Made by a program: the position numbers and the translations under genes | From: SAR324 cluster bacterium SAR324-CTD7B | Lineage (GTDB): Bacteria > SAR324 > NAC60-12 | DNA: 51,417 bases | Assembly: GCA_002082305.1 (NCBI GenBank) | Contig: LSNO01000091.1 | Location: forward strand, 1 to 51,417 | Direction: 5' to 3' | Shown here: in pieces, positions 17,980 to 27,567 of the stretch | Numbering within the stretch: position 1 is the stretch's first letter | Layout: the number at the start of each line of letters is the position of its first letter | The notes under the pieces: generated by a model | What the model was told of the DNA's origin: nothing | Databases searched by the model: none | The model's input: only the letters and a program-made list of their open reading frames with translations

Positions 17980-18756
17980 TTAATCCCTGGCATCCGCCAG
18001 TGACATCAAATGTTTGCGGTAGCCTGGTTCACCTTCAGCTTCCCACGTTTTCAACAAGGCAGAGCCGATAATAGCAATTTCGGCCTTTCCGTGCAGTTGG
18101 CACAAATCTTCAGGCTTTGACAAACCAAATCCCAGAGCTAATGGCAAATTAGAGTATTTCCGACACTGACGCAAAAAATCATCTGCATGCCGGTCCAACT
18201 CCGTATTTTGTCCAGTTACTCCTTTACGTGCTACACAATAAATAAAACCACTGCCCTTCTCACAGATATTTTGTAATCGTTTCTCGGTATTTGTTGGAGT
18301 ACAAAGCATGATCGGATCAAGTTCCTGATCACGGCTCAGTTCAAACAATTCTCCAAATTCTTCAAAAGGTAAATCCGGAATAATGAAACCTTCACCACCG
18401 TGTATCCTAATATTGGAACAGTATGCCTCAAACCCCATACTGAAAGCCGTGTTACAATAATTCATCATCAAAACCGGAAAATTAAATCTTTCGCTTGCAC
18501 TCTTCATCAAATCGAAATAATCTTTCCAGCGAACACCGTTTCTTAATGCATCCTGATTTGCTTTTACAAAAAGAGGTCCATCCGCACTTGGCTCACTAAA
18601 CGGCATCTGCAGTTCCACCAAATCCACATCTGCCTCACCCATCGCTTCCAGCATTTTCCAATTCTCCTCCAGCGAAGGATAGCCTACTACGGCGTGGGTC
18701 ATTAGCAAAATTTTATGTTTTTTTAATCGATTATTTAGATATTCGGTCAGATTCAT
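17980..18756 (-). CDS. trpA: Tryptophan synthase alpha chain
   Basis: 258 residues. Catalytic Glu48 and Asp59 lie in DLVELQMPFSEPSADGP, the counterparts of E49 and D60 in Salmonella; note ELQMPFSEP in place of the common ELGxPFSDP. GFIIPDLPFEE, GFIYCVARKGVTGQ, LALGFGLSKPED and AIIGSALL follow in the expected order of the TIM barrel. It cleaves indole-3-glycerol phosphate and passes indole to TrpB. trpB precedes it on the same strand with a 61-bp gap. Confidence 0.93.
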   Translation of the reverse strand: MNLTEYLNNRLKKHKILLMTHAVVGYPSLEENWKMLEAMGEADVDLVELQMPFSEPSADGPLFVKANQDALRNGVRWKDYFDLMKSASERFNFPVLMMNYCNTAFSMGFEAYCSNIRIHGGEGFIIPDLPFEEFGELFELSRDQELDPIMLCTPTNTEKRLQNICEKGSGFIYCVARKGVTGQNTELDRHADDFLRQCRKYSNLPLALGFGLSKPEDLCQLHGKAEIAIIGSALLKTWEAEGEPGYRKHLMSLADARD

Positions 18757-18817
18757 TTAATTTATGGATTACGAATTACAACACCACAGATGCTCTGCTT
18801 TTCGGTGCCTTAGTGCC

Positions 18818-20059
18818 TCAGCTCTTCAGTGCCTTTTTTTCTAAAAATTCCTGCCATTTATGGTCGCCAATTGCTTCTGCAATATTGAAAATGTCTTTGT
18901 CTCCACGACCGGAAAGATTGATCAGAACTTGCGCTCCATCCGGAATGTCTCGAGCTTCCTCAATCACTGAGGCAAAGGCGTGAGCACTCTCCAAAGCTGG
19001 AATTATCCCTTCGGTACGAATGAGAAGTTTTGTTGCAGAAATAACCTCTTCATCAGTGGCAGAAGTAAAGCGAATGCGCTTCTTATCGTGCAGATGACTC
19101 AGAATAGGACTGACTCCAATGTAGTCCAGACCAGCGGCAATTGAATGCGTGTGCAGCATCTGCCCTTCATCATCCTGAAAGAAATACGTTTTGTAACCTT
19201 GTGCGATTCCAACAGTCCCACCGGAAAAACGGGCTGCATGCTTTCCGGAATCGATACCATGACCTCCGGCTTCTACCCCAACCAATTCGACTGATTCGTC
19301 CTCAAGAAACGGCAGAAATATTCCGCTGGCGTTGGATCCACCTCCAACGCAGGCATAAATTCTGTCTGGCAGTTTAGAGTTTAATTTAAGCATTTGCTCA
19401 CGTGATTCATGACCAATAATTGACTGAAACCAGGACACCATTTCCGGAAATGGATGCGGCCCGCAAGTCGTTCCCAAAACATAATGCGTAGTTTCCATGC
19501 TTTCGGCCCAGTCCCGCATGGCTGCATTGATCGCGTCTTTTAATGTGGCAGTACCTTCAGTTACTGAAATAACTTCTGCTCCAAGCTGTTCCATCCAAAA
19601 TACATTCGGACGCTGGCGTTCCACGTCAACAGAACCCATGTAGATCGTGCATTCAAATCCCATTTTTGCTGCCATGGTTGCGGTAGCGACGCCGTGCTGT
19701 CCCGCCCCCGTTTCTGCAATCACTCGTTGTTTTCCCATTCGTTGAACTAGCAAACCTTGCCCCATCACATTATTCGCTTTATGCGCACCGGTATGGTTCA
19801 AGTCCTCCCGTTTGCAAAAAACCTGAAACCTGCCGCCCAATGATTTTGCAAAATTTTCCAGCGGAGTTACTGGAGTTGGACGACATGAGTAGTTTTGCAT
19901 AACGTTCACGTAACTTTGCCAAAACTCAGGGTCAGCCTTTGCTTCTTTAAAAGCTGAAATGAGTTCCTCAAACGTGGTCCGCAAAATTTCGGGAATAAAC
20001 ATTCCCCCGTAATCGCCATAATATCCGGAAATATCCGGTGAAATGGTTTGGGTTGGCAT
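18818..20059 (-). CDS. trpB: Tryptophan synthase beta chain
   Basis: 413 residues from MPTQTISPDISGYYGDYGG; the in-frame extension to 20137 lacks similarity, so 20059 is chosen. PLP Lys94 is in LNHTGAHKANNV; ETGAGQHGVATATMAAKMG holds the catalytic loop and the Glu acting on indole; CVGGGSNASGIF is the phosphate-binding loop. It is of TrpB1 type. With TrpA it makes tryptophan from indole and serine. No other trp genes are in the window, so trpBA is split from the rest of the pathway. Confidence 0.96.
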   Translation of the reverse strand: MPTQTISPDISGYYGDYGGMFIPEILRTTFEELISAFKEAKADPEFWQSYVNVMQNYSCRPTPVTPLENFAKSLGGRFQVFCKREDLNHTGAHKANNVMGQGLLVQRMGKQRVIAETGAGQHGVATATMAAKMGFECTIYMGSVDVERQRPNVFWMEQLGAEVISVTEGTATLKDAINAAMRDWAESMETTHYVLGTTCGPHPFPEMVSWFQSIIGHESREQMLKLNSKLPDRIYACVGGGSNASGIFLPFLEDESVELVGVEAGGHGIDSGKHAARFSGGTVGIAQGYKTYFFQDDEGQMLHTHSIAAGLDYIGVSPILSHLHDKKRIRFTSATDEEVISATKLLIRTEGIIPALESAHAFASVIEEARDIPDGAQVLINLSGRGDKDIFNIAEAIGDHKWQEFLEKKALKS

Positions 20060-20147
20060 AGAGATGATATTGTATCTTTCAATTTTCTGTTTTATGATCC
20101 AAAGGTAAATTTTACGTACATTTTCTTTACTTGTCAATTAGCCTTTC

Positions 20148-21560
20148 ATGATTAAAAACAACTCCTTTCCTGAGATGGCTATCCAGCAGATTTGGCTGGA
20201 ACAGGACTTTGATCAGGTGACTCTGAAGACGATCTGCGGGCAGCAGGTCAAAATTGAGTTCGCGGGTTGGTATAATTCCGCAAGCGGTCCAGACTTCCGG
20301 GAAGCACGTTTGAAAATCGGAAAGCAATATCTTCTTGGAGCGGTGGAAATTCATGTTAATTCTTCCGGATGGTATTCACATCATCACGAAGGAAATCCGG
20401 ATTACAATGAGGTTGTCTTGCACGTCGTCCTTTACCACAATGGACAGAGGGAAATTAAACGCCAGGACGGGCGAATAGTTCCTGAGCTGGAACTTGCCCC
20501 TTTATTGAGTAAAGAACCTTCTACATCCGAAACTGAAGCGAAAAATCACTTAAAAAAATTAAGTGAATTACCGGGGCGTTGTGGAATTGCTGCTTTAGAG
20601 CGTGGGACAGAAACACTCAAGAAAATTCTTGGCCATGCTGCAGAACAACGTATTCAAGAAAAAACAGAAGTGCTGCTTAAACGATGGGATGAACAGGATC
20701 CGGAGGAACTGCTGTTTCAGTTGCTTTTCAAATCACTTGGATATTCTCCGTATGCACAGGTTTTCGAGGAGTTGGCTAAGCAATATCAATTTCGAGAACT
20801 ACGCCCTTTGTTTCGTCAGTCTCAGCGCACAACGCGTACTCTGGTGCTTTCACGCTGGTTTGGAGCCTGCGGTCTGTTTTCCAAAAAAATGACCATTGCC
20901 GACCCTACAGTACGTCATGAATTTCAGCAGTGGAAAGCTGCCTGGCAGGAACTTCCAGAACATCCACAAGTTTCCGGGAAAATTTCACAGGCACATCGCC
21001 CCCAAAATTCCCCAGAGCGACGTTTATTGGGCATGTTCCACCATTTGTACCGCATAGCAAATGACGGTTTACTCAAACGCTGGTTGGTAGTGTTCCGAAA
21101 CTTGAGTGTTTTTTCTGAAGAAAAAGAGTTGCGGCGGCAAGCTCTGGCGGAAACAGAACTGCTATTTTCTACTCCGGATTGGGAAATTTGGCGGAAACAC
21201 CTTGTTTTGGGTAAATCGAAACAGATTAATACCGCACAACTTGTTGGAAAAGACCGTCAAACTGTAATTTGGGCAAATGCAGTTTTGCCGTTTTTCCTGG
21301 CCCTTGCACGTCATGAGAATGAACCGGAGCTGGAAAAACTTCTTTATCAATTGTTCATGATTTTACCTGCAGAAGCTTCAAACAGCAAAACACGTTTCAT
21401 GGAAAAACGTTTATGGTTTTCAGAATTGTCTAAATCCACTAAACTGGAAATGAACACATTCGGGAATCGGCAGGGTTTGATTCAAATTCAACATGATTTT
21501 TGCCGCAATTTCCATCAGGGCTGTGTTAGATGCGAGCTGCCTCGACTGTTAGAAGACTAA
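20148..21560 (+). CDS. DUF2851 family protein
   Basis: 470 residues. The N-terminal 120 residues carry the family landmarks: GWYNSASGPDFREARLKIG, GAVEIHVNSSGWYSHHHEGN and YNEVVLHVVLYH. The combination of Asp, E-x-H and His resembles a restriction-endonuclease-like core, but this is my inference; the family has no established function. The C-terminal end (DFCRNFHQGCVRCELPRLLE) has a paired Cys motif. It is divergent from trpB and ends 8 nt before the first of three lipoprotein genes, so the four may be one operon. Confidence 0.85.
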   Translation: MIKNNSFPEMAIQQIWLEQDFDQVTLKTICGQQVKIEFAGWYNSASGPDFREARLKIGKQYLLGAVEIHVNSSGWYSHHHEGNPDYNEVVLHVVLYHNGQREIKRQDGRIVPELELAPLLSKEPSTSETEAKNHLKKLSELPGRCGIAALERGTETLKKILGHAAEQRIQEKTEVLLKRWDEQDPEELLFQLLFKSLGYSPYAQVFEELAKQYQFRELRPLFRQSQRTTRTLVLSRWFGACGLFSKKMTIADPTVRHEFQQWKAAWQELPEHPQVSGKISQAHRPQNSPERRLLGMFHHLYRIANDGLLKRWLVVFRNLSVFSEEKELRRQALAETELLFSTPDWEIWRKHLVLGKSKQINTAQLVGKDRQTVIWANAVLPFFLALARHENEPELEKLLYQLFMILPAEASNSKTRFMEKRLWFSELSKSTKLEMNTFGNRQGLIQIQHDFCRNFHQGCVRCELPRLLED

Positions 21561-21568
21561 GTACAGAT

Positions 21569-22864
21569 ATGAAAAAAACAATGTCAATACAGCAAAAATT
21601 ATTTTTACTATTGTGCCTCTCTACCTTGGTCCTCATCTCATCTTGTGCCGCACCGAAACTTTCTCAATTTGAAGTGCAAAGACCTTCAAGGATTACAGTG
21701 CCGCGGGAAGTAAAAAAAGTATTTATTCGTGCAGATTTGGTGGACGAAACAAATGATAAACTTGGCATTAAATCTAAAGTACTTCAACAACTGGCCCAGG
21801 AACTCAATCGTTTCGAGCGCTTTAATGTCAGTGTAGTAAACACTTTAGACGAGGCCAATATTGATTCGGAAAAGGAAACTATTGCCATAATTCAGGGGGA
21901 AGTCATCAGCGGAGGTGAAGTGGACCGAGGACAATTTACTGACCTCGCCACTTGCACAGGAGGACTTGGCGGTAGACTGTCTTCAGCTGGTGCTGCAGCA
22001 ATTTCAGATGAAACAATTACTTTGGATAGTTGGAGAGGTTATGTTTGTCGGAGGGGAGCTTTTGCCAGTAATGTAGCAGAAATGGCACTTTCATCGGCAT
22101 TCGCGCTGGCGGGTTTAAATGAAGTTATTCCGCCTAAAAACCAGGTTGTTAGGACATACAAATACAAGAATATTTCCCTTTTCGCACAGGCAAATTTCAG
22201 TTTTACTGTAATAGGCCTGAAGAGGGAAACGCTGGCGATTCGTGCGGATTCATCCAGCTTTGGACGCAGTATTACGGAAAAGGATTCCTATCGCAACGTC
22301 AAAGAAAGTCACCTGATTTCCCTGACTTTAGGTAGCCTGATCAGTTACACCAGAATCCCAATTTTCCCAATTCCAATTCGTGAAGTTGCCTTGGCGAGCC
22401 GCAGCAATCCCAAACAGATATTCTATGGCCAAAAACCCTTGCCGGTTCCAAGCATTTACGACTTGCCTCCCAAAGAAAAGAAGAAGGTAATTCAGAAATT
22501 GGTGATGCTGACACTGCAGTCATTCATCCGTACAATTTCTCCATACAAGGTCATGGTTGATGCAGAGGTCGCTTCCGGAGGCAAAGCAAAAGCCGGAGAT
22601 TTACTCAAAGAGGGAAAATCCAAACAAGCCCGAAAGATAATTGAAGCAATTCCGGAAGGAAAACGCGATTCGCAAGATTGGTATAATTTGGGTTTAGCAT
22701 ATGAAGCCAGTGCTGTTAGTCCGGAAGATTATGAAGATGCACGACGGTTTTATATTACTGCCCTTGAAAATAGTCCGGGGACAAAACTTTACGCACAAGG
22801 TGTTGGACGCACACGTCTTTATCTTGCTGAAAAAAGAAGATTGGCCAAACAAATTCAAGATTAA
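21569..22864 (+). CDS. Lipoprotein with TPR-like C-terminus (tandem copy 1)
   Basis: 431 residues from ATG at 21569, chosen because MKKTMSIQQKLFLLLCLSTL leads to the lipobox LISSC; the longer frame overlaps DUF2851. After the lipidated Cys comes a region with KKVFIRADLVDE, a helix ending FERFNVSVVN, and AIIQGEVISGGEV, the layout of CsgG/LpoB-like domains (inference). The last 90 residues hold TPR-like repeats: DWYNLGLAYEASAVSPEDYE and DARRFYITALENSPGTK, ending AQGVGRTRLYLAEKRRL. The following two genes have the same plan. Probably envelope-located; function unknown. Confidence 0.78.
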   Translation: MKKTMSIQQKLFLLLCLSTLVLISSCAAPKLSQFEVQRPSRITVPREVKKVFIRADLVDETNDKLGIKSKVLQQLAQELNRFERFNVSVVNTLDEANIDSEKETIAIIQGEVISGGEVDRGQFTDLATCTGGLGGRLSSAGAAAISDETITLDSWRGYVCRRGAFASNVAEMALSSAFALAGLNEVIPPKNQVVRTYKYKNISLFAQANFSFTVIGLKRETLAIRADSSSFGRSITEKDSYRNVKESHLISLTLGSLISYTRIPIFPIPIREVALASRSNPKQIFYGQKPLPVPSIYDLPPKEKKKVIQKLVMLTLQSFIRTISPYKVMVDAEVASGGKAKAGDLLKEGKSKQARKIIEAIPEGKRDSQDWYNLGLAYEASAVSPEDYEDARRFYITALENSPGTKLYAQGVGRTRLYLAEKRRLAKQIQD

Positions 22865-22880
22865 AGCAAGAATTTAATTT

Positions 22881-24023
22881 ATGAATAACTATATATTTAA
22901 TCAAACTTTGTACATTTTGTTGATAGGCGCTTTTCTGTTGACGAGTTGCGCTAAAGCTACACTTACGGTGCGCTCACCTGCGGAGATCAACACAAGAGAC
23001 ATCAGAAATATAGCCGTGGGCAAATTTGAGATTGGGCAGATTTCTCTGAAATATAAAACTGAGCGGAATGGCATTTGGCAAACCCATCCTGTTTTGCTGA
23101 ATGAGGCCCAACAAAAATCCATCAGCCGTTCTGTCAGGGCGCGGGTAATAAATCTCTTAACCGCTACTCCGTACTTCAAAGTTGTTTTTTCAGATGAATT
23201 TGAAAAGCTGGAAAATGATACGGCACTGCAGCAATTAGTTTCAGTACGGGGATACAAAACTCAAAATGTTGATGCAGTTATCAGCGGAAAACTTTGGCTC
23301 GAAATTGAACGAACTGATGGAGTTGACCTGAGTAAAGAAGGCCTGGAATATTTCCGGCCACCACGTTCACGACGTAGCCTCGGCTTGAATTTAACAGTCG
23401 ATCAAGTTGTTTGGTGGCCCTACAAATCAACACGCGGGACATTGGGACTTGAAATAAAAATGACTCGTCTGGTACCTGCAGAAGTTGTGGCAACTACTTT
23501 TGAGACTCGTACTTACTCACAAAGGATAGGTGGAAGAAGCACAGAAAGTTTTCAGCAAATTGCAGAAAGTTTAACATCCGTTCTGCCAACTTCAAAAACC
23601 ACCGAGACTGAATCCATTGAAAAATCTGCAGACGTTCTTCCTTCCTTTGAGCAAATAATTGCGGACCTGGCACTTTCCATAGCCAGCGGATTTGTACGTA
23701 GAGTTGCAGTCACTGACAAAACTGTCAGCTACCCAATTGCTGATGGTAAGTTTCCAAACTCTAAAATTTTGATAGAGGCCGGTGCTTACGATTTGGCAAT
23801 TGAACAGTTACAACAAGCTACTGCTGAAAATCCGGATCCAAATGATCTTTATAACCTGGGACTTTGCTTCGAAGCAGTTGGAGATTATGGACTCGCTCAG
23901 ACAAGTTACAGAGAGGCGTGGAGTGCTGAACCGGAAAACCTGCTTTTTGCGCAGGGAATGGGACGCATCGAAAGACTTCAGCGTGAAAACCCGCAACTGC
24001 TAAGACAACTCGAATCACGTTAA
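22881..24023 (+). CDS. Lipoprotein with TPR-like C-terminus (tandem copy 2)
   Basis: 380 residues. Signal peptide with lipobox LLTSC (Cys 23). NIAVGKFEIGQISLKY resembles the first strand of CsgG-like domains, ATPYFKVVFS the helix-strand that follows, and DAVISGKLWLEIERTD the third element. A TPR-like pair closes the protein: GAYDLAIEQLQQATAENPD, then DLYNLGLCFEAVGDYGLAQ and a YREAWSAEPEN segment, and GMGRIERLQ. It starts 16 nt after copy 1. The three copies are clearly related in plan but strongly diverged, so the duplication is old. Function unknown. Confidence 0.78.
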   Translation: MNNYIFNQTLYILLIGAFLLTSCAKATLTVRSPAEINTRDIRNIAVGKFEIGQISLKYKTERNGIWQTHPVLLNEAQQKSISRSVRARVINLLTATPYFKVVFSDEFEKLENDTALQQLVSVRGYKTQNVDAVISGKLWLEIERTDGVDLSKEGLEYFRPPRSRRSLGLNLTVDQVVWWPYKSTRGTLGLEIKMTRLVPAEVVATTFETRTYSQRIGGRSTESFQQIAESLTSVLPTSKTTETESIEKSADVLPSFEQIIADLALSIASGFVRRVAVTDKTVSYPIADGKFPNSKILIEAGAYDLAIEQLQQATAENPDPNDLYNLGLCFEAVGDYGLAQTSYREAWSAEPENLLFAQGMGRIERLQRENPQLLRQLESR

Positions 24024-24057
24024 TGATTAGGGAACAATCTACAACTGCTCTTATGTT

Positions 24058-25317
24058 ATGAAACTCATATCCTTTCAAATGATTCGCTTCTTTAATTTTG
24101 CAATGCGGGAAGACATTGAGACTACTTACATCAGGACTTCAGTGCTTTTGAGCATTTGTGTATTTTTACTCACGGGATGTGCACCAAAAGTAAGTTTCCA
24201 AATCGAACGTCCAGCAGCTCAACGTGTTGAAAACATTAACTACATTGAAATTGGTAAATTTAAAATTGTATCCGGACAAATCAAGTTGCCAAGTTCGGTA
24301 GAATCCGGATCAACCCAGAGTTTTTCAAGCACTGATAAATTGTTAAAACCAACCATCTCCAAGTTCAATTCAAACAAAGAACAAGCGTCTCAAATTGCAG
24401 ACTTGCTAAGGGCTGCTCTTGTTCACAACCTTTCTCTTCATTCGCCGTATCAGTTGATCAACACAACCGGAAAGGAAACCGGATTTAGCGGTGTACTTCC
24501 GGATGCGGCAGAAGTTGCAATCCTGCAAGGAAAAGTTAAATATTTTGAGCGGATAATTGAATCCGAAGAGGCTCTTTCTTATTTTACAAATATCAAAAAC
24601 AAGGGTGCCACCCTTGAGCAATCTTTACTGGCAAGTGCAGTTTCAATGGGAGCAGAATCTTCTGGAGCAGGATTTTTGATTCCGACTCCTTATGTGGAAC
24701 AATTAGCCGCGCTTGAAGTTGAATTTACTTTAATAAATAAAAGTGATGGAAGCGATGTCGTTCCCCCTCAAATAATTCGCACTTACTATGTGCGGAAGTG
24801 GGGTGGTGCTCCCGAAACCTCACATTTACCGAGAAATATAAAGACAGCAATTATAGAAGGATTTGAACAGGATGAAGATAATTCTGAGTCTTTTCTTTCA
24901 AGAATTGACCGTGCTGGTTTGTCCTTTACAAACCCTACTGAATATTTTGCAAGAGGATTCAACCTGAAACAGAATGTCCAGGTTCCACAAACCTCTTTGG
25001 ATTTGAAGATCAAATTGGGACGTCAAGTGGCCCAAACATATGTCAAACAAATCAGTCCTTTTCATGAAACTGCAGATTTACTGGTTCAAGATGGGAATAC
25101 AGTTGCTTCGACACTGATCAGGGGAAATGCCTACCAGGAAGCTGTTGCCTATCTTCAGGGTTTGGAGGAGCTTACTGCAAAAGACGAATACAACCTTGGT
25201 CTAGCTTTTGAGGCCAGTGGAGAAATTCCACAAGCGAGGAATCACTATGAACTCGCTTTGAAACGAGAAACAAGTAATCAAGATTTTAAAGATGCAGTAA
25301 AACGAACACGAAACTAA
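24058..25317 (+). CDS. Lipoprotein with TPR-like C-terminus (tandem copy 3)
   Basis: 419 residues as read from ATG 24058; the lipobox FLLTGC is at about residue 41, so an internal ATG at 24103 may be the true start. NYIEIGKFKIVSGQ, a long helix with ASQIADLLRAALVHNLSL, then PYQLIN and EVAILQGKVKYFERI repeat the CsgG-like order of the other copies. The end carries YQEAVAYLQGLEELTAKDEY, NLGLAFEASGEIPQARNHYE and LALKRETSNQ. The gene follows copy 2 by 34 nt. Copy-specific inserts (a Gly/Ser-rich region near residue 85) distinguish it. Function unknown. Confidence 0.76.
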   Translation: MKLISFQMIRFFNFAMREDIETTYIRTSVLLSICVFLLTGCAPKVSFQIERPAAQRVENINYIEIGKFKIVSGQIKLPSSVESGSTQSFSSTDKLLKPTISKFNSNKEQASQIADLLRAALVHNLSLHSPYQLINTTGKETGFSGVLPDAAEVAILQGKVKYFERIIESEEALSYFTNIKNKGATLEQSLLASAVSMGAESSGAGFLIPTPYVEQLAALEVEFTLINKSDGSDVVPPQIIRTYYVRKWGGAPETSHLPRNIKTAIIEGFEQDEDNSESFLSRIDRAGLSFTNPTEYFARGFNLKQNVQVPQTSLDLKIKLGRQVAQTYVKQISPFHETADLLVQDGNTVASTLIRGNAYQEAVAYLQGLEELTAKDEYNLGLAFEASGEIPQARNHYELALKRETSNQDFKDAVKRTRN

Positions 25318-25352
25318 ACTGTGTGCTCTAAAAATGTGGATTTCCAGTTGGT

Positions 25353-25787
25353 TTATTTTAGGTCCGCCAATTCCTGATGGGGATCATTCTTCATATCAAA
25401 GAATGGGGATGGAATTTCCAATGCACGTGAAATACGCTCAAGAGAGGCTTCTGTAACTTCAGCTGCATGGGATTCCCAGCTTTTTACAGTTTGAATTGCA
25501 AAACCATGTTCATAGGCAAATGCCTCAATCGACATGCCTCTCAGCAAGCGGGCATATTTGATGCGATCACCTATTCTGTCAAGATCAAGGTCATTATCCA
25601 AACCCATCTCCCGCACATCAATTGCTAAAACTTTGGCAATTTCACTATATTTAGTCAGTTTGGGCGTAGAGTGTCCAGTTTCCCAATTCTTTACAGCAGT
25701 CAGCGAAACACTGAGTTTTCTGGCAAATTCTTTGCGAGTCAAACCAGAGGTTTCCCGCCATTGAGCCATTTGTTCATCAAATTCCAT
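25353..25787 (-). CDS. Small regulator with two XRE-type HTH domains
   Basis: 144 residues built from two helix-turn-helix units: QMAQWRETSGLTRKEFARKL with SVSLTAVKNWETGHSTP (about 7-45), and RIKYARLLRGMSIEAFAYEH with GFAIQTVKSWESHAAE (about 74-112). Both keep the V-K-x-W-E recognition-helix core of the Cro/CI family. There is no sensor domain. It is convergent with lipoprotein copy 3 and divergent from the SHMT-family gene across a 439-bp AT-rich region that could hold its operators. Confidence 0.85.
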   Translation of the reverse strand: MEFDEQMAQWRETSGLTRKEFARKLSVSLTAVKNWETGHSTPKLTKYSEIAKVLAIDVREMGLDNDLDLDRIGDRIKYARLLRGMSIEAFAYEHGFAIQTVKSWESHAAEVTEASLERISRALEIPSPFFDMKNDPHQELADLK

Positions 25788-26226
25788 TTTACTTTTTTGT
25801 TAATTCTTTACTTTTATACAGGAAAATGTTTTTCACTCAATTTATTCAAAAACTCTTATTTTTCAATATATTGAGATAAAATTTTTGTACAATTAAAGTG
25901 TCACCTTTTCCGTTGAATAACGTTGATTATCAATCAATTTGTCAAGAATGTCAACCATTTTTTGGAAATGCTTTTTTCGGTCTTCAAATGAAAAGAGAGT
26001 TGCGGATAATTTGTTTGTGTTTTTTTATAGGAAAATATTTACATAAATCGGAAAAATCTTTCTAGTACCCTTTACGAACATATTGATAGCCGTTGATACC
26101 AAATCTATGGTATAAAAAACCGGTCTACATGACAGTGCTCCTCAAATAATGTGTTAAAACTGCTCAATAAGGATAAGCATAAGACTTTGATTATCTCAAA
26201 AATATTTTTACTTTTCAAATTAGCAT
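25788..26226. other. 439-bp AT-rich intergenic region
   Basis: No gene is seen. It separates a divergent regulator and the SHMT-family gene. It contains a 6-bp dyad ATACCA-aatcta-TGGTAT at 26096-26113 and the 11-mer TCTAGTACCCT at 26061-26071, which recurs exactly at 31051-31061 upstream of the dksA-like gene. I looked for a glycine riboswitch before the downstream gene and did not find its conserved cores. Confidence 0.5.
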
Positions 26227-27561
26227 ATGATTAACATTAGAGATGATTTGCGCCCATGGGTACCGGAAGAAGCGGAGAGTTTTATTCAGAAGCATGCAGC
26301 ACGTTATCAGTCAATGTCTTTTGATGAACTTGAATCAAAAGCATTTAGTCTTATTGAAGCGCATGAAAAGTTGATGGACCAGCAAAGCATTGTACTCTAT
26401 GCGGGTACGAATGTAATCAATCCAAAAGCTGCAAAAATGCTTTCTTCAAGTATAGGAAACAGAGCCAGTCTGGGGTATCCCGGAGCAAAGTATAACAAAG
26501 GCATGGAGCACGCTGATCAGTTGGAAATTATGCTCATGTCACTCATGCGTCAATTGTTTCAGGCCAAATATGTGGAGTACAGAGTGCCAAGCGGTTCGAT
26601 TGCAAACCTCTATGCGTACATGGCAACAACTAAACCGGGTGACAAAATCATGTCTTTTTCGGATGCGGCAGCAGGGCATGTGACCCATCATGCGGAAGGC
26701 GCTGCCGGACTTTATGGATTGGAAATTCACGAAGTCCCTTTTGATTTTGCGCAAATGGATGTTGATCCGGAAGCCTTAATGATCGCAGCGAAAAAAGTGC
26801 GACCTAAGCTGATCATTATTGCTGGAAGCATGTGCTTATTTCCCTACTCGCTGCAGGAAGTCCGGAAGGTAGCTGATGAAGTTGGGGCGTGGATTCTTTA
26901 TGATGCAGCCCACATGGGTGGTTTGATTGCAGGTGGAGAATTTCAGCGGCCTCTCAAAGAAGGTGCGGATTTAATGACCGGCTCAACATACAAAAGTTTT
27001 GGAGGTCCTCCCTCCGGAATGGTTTTTACGAATTCAGCAGAACTGGCTGCGCGTCTTGACAAAATTGCTTTCCCCGGACTTACGGCAAATTTTGATCTCA
27101 GTCGTGCTGCAGCAATGGTCATAGCCGTTTTGGATTTGCTGACACATGGAAGAGAATATGCGAAAATGTGTATTGCCAACGCCAAAGCACTTGCAGAATC
27201 ACTTCACACTGGAGGATGTGAAGTGTTTCATGTAAGTGGAAAAGGCTTCACGAATTCCCAGCATGTGGCTCTGCCTGCAGCAACTTATGGTGGAGGAGAT
27301 ACTGCCTCAAAGCTTTTGGAAAAATCCAATCTCTTCACCAGTGGAATTGGTTTGCCCCTGCCTCCTGTTCCGGGAGACTTTAACGCGATGCGTCTGGGGA
27401 CCCAGGAAATTACACGTTGGGGAATGCGCCCGGAAAATATGGAAACGATTGCCGACTTTTTTTGCCGCCTGCTGCTGAAACAGGAAAAACCGGAAAAGCT
27501 GAAATCTGAAGTAATTGAATTCCGGAAAGCATTTCAAAAACTGCACTACATTCGAGACTGA
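26227..27561 (+). CDS. Serine hydroxymethyltransferase-family PLP enzyme
   Basis: 444 residues with the SHMT fold: DQQSIVLYAGTNVINPKAAK at the N-terminus, YPGAKYNKGMEHADQLE in place of the usual YPGxRYYGGCExVDxxE, the substrate-loop VPSGSIANLYAYMA, LYDAAHMGGLIAGGEF for the PLP-binding Asp and His, and the PLP Lys256 in TGSTYKSFGGPPSG. Canonical GlyA has STHKTLRGPRGG, so the PLP loop and the Y-Y-G-G site are both changed. This points to a paralogue with altered substrate or folate use rather than the housekeeping GlyA (inference). Preceded by a long AT-rich region; followed by a short dyad before ybeY. Confidence 0.82.
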   Translation: MINIRDDLRPWVPEEAESFIQKHAARYQSMSFDELESKAFSLIEAHEKLMDQQSIVLYAGTNVINPKAAKMLSSSIGNRASLGYPGAKYNKGMEHADQLEIMLMSLMRQLFQAKYVEYRVPSGSIANLYAYMATTKPGDKIMSFSDAAAGHVTHHAEGAAGLYGLEIHEVPFDFAQMDVDPEALMIAAKKVRPKLIIIAGSMCLFPYSLQEVRKVADEVGAWILYDAAHMGGLIAGGEFQRPLKEGADLMTGSTYKSFGGPPSGMVFTNSAELAARLDKIAFPGLTANFDLSRAAAMVIAVLDLLTHGREYAKMCIANAKALAESLHTGGCEVFHVSGKGFTNSQHVALPAATYGGGDTASKLLEKSNLFTSGIGLPLPPVPGDFNAMRLGTQEITRWGMRPENMETIADFFCRLLLKQEKPEKLKSEVIEFRKAFQKLHYIRD

Positions 27562-27567
27562 TTAAAT

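Noticed and set aside
25788..26226. Glycine riboswitch upstream of the SHMT-family gene
   Set aside because: The conserved glycine aptamer cores were not found.
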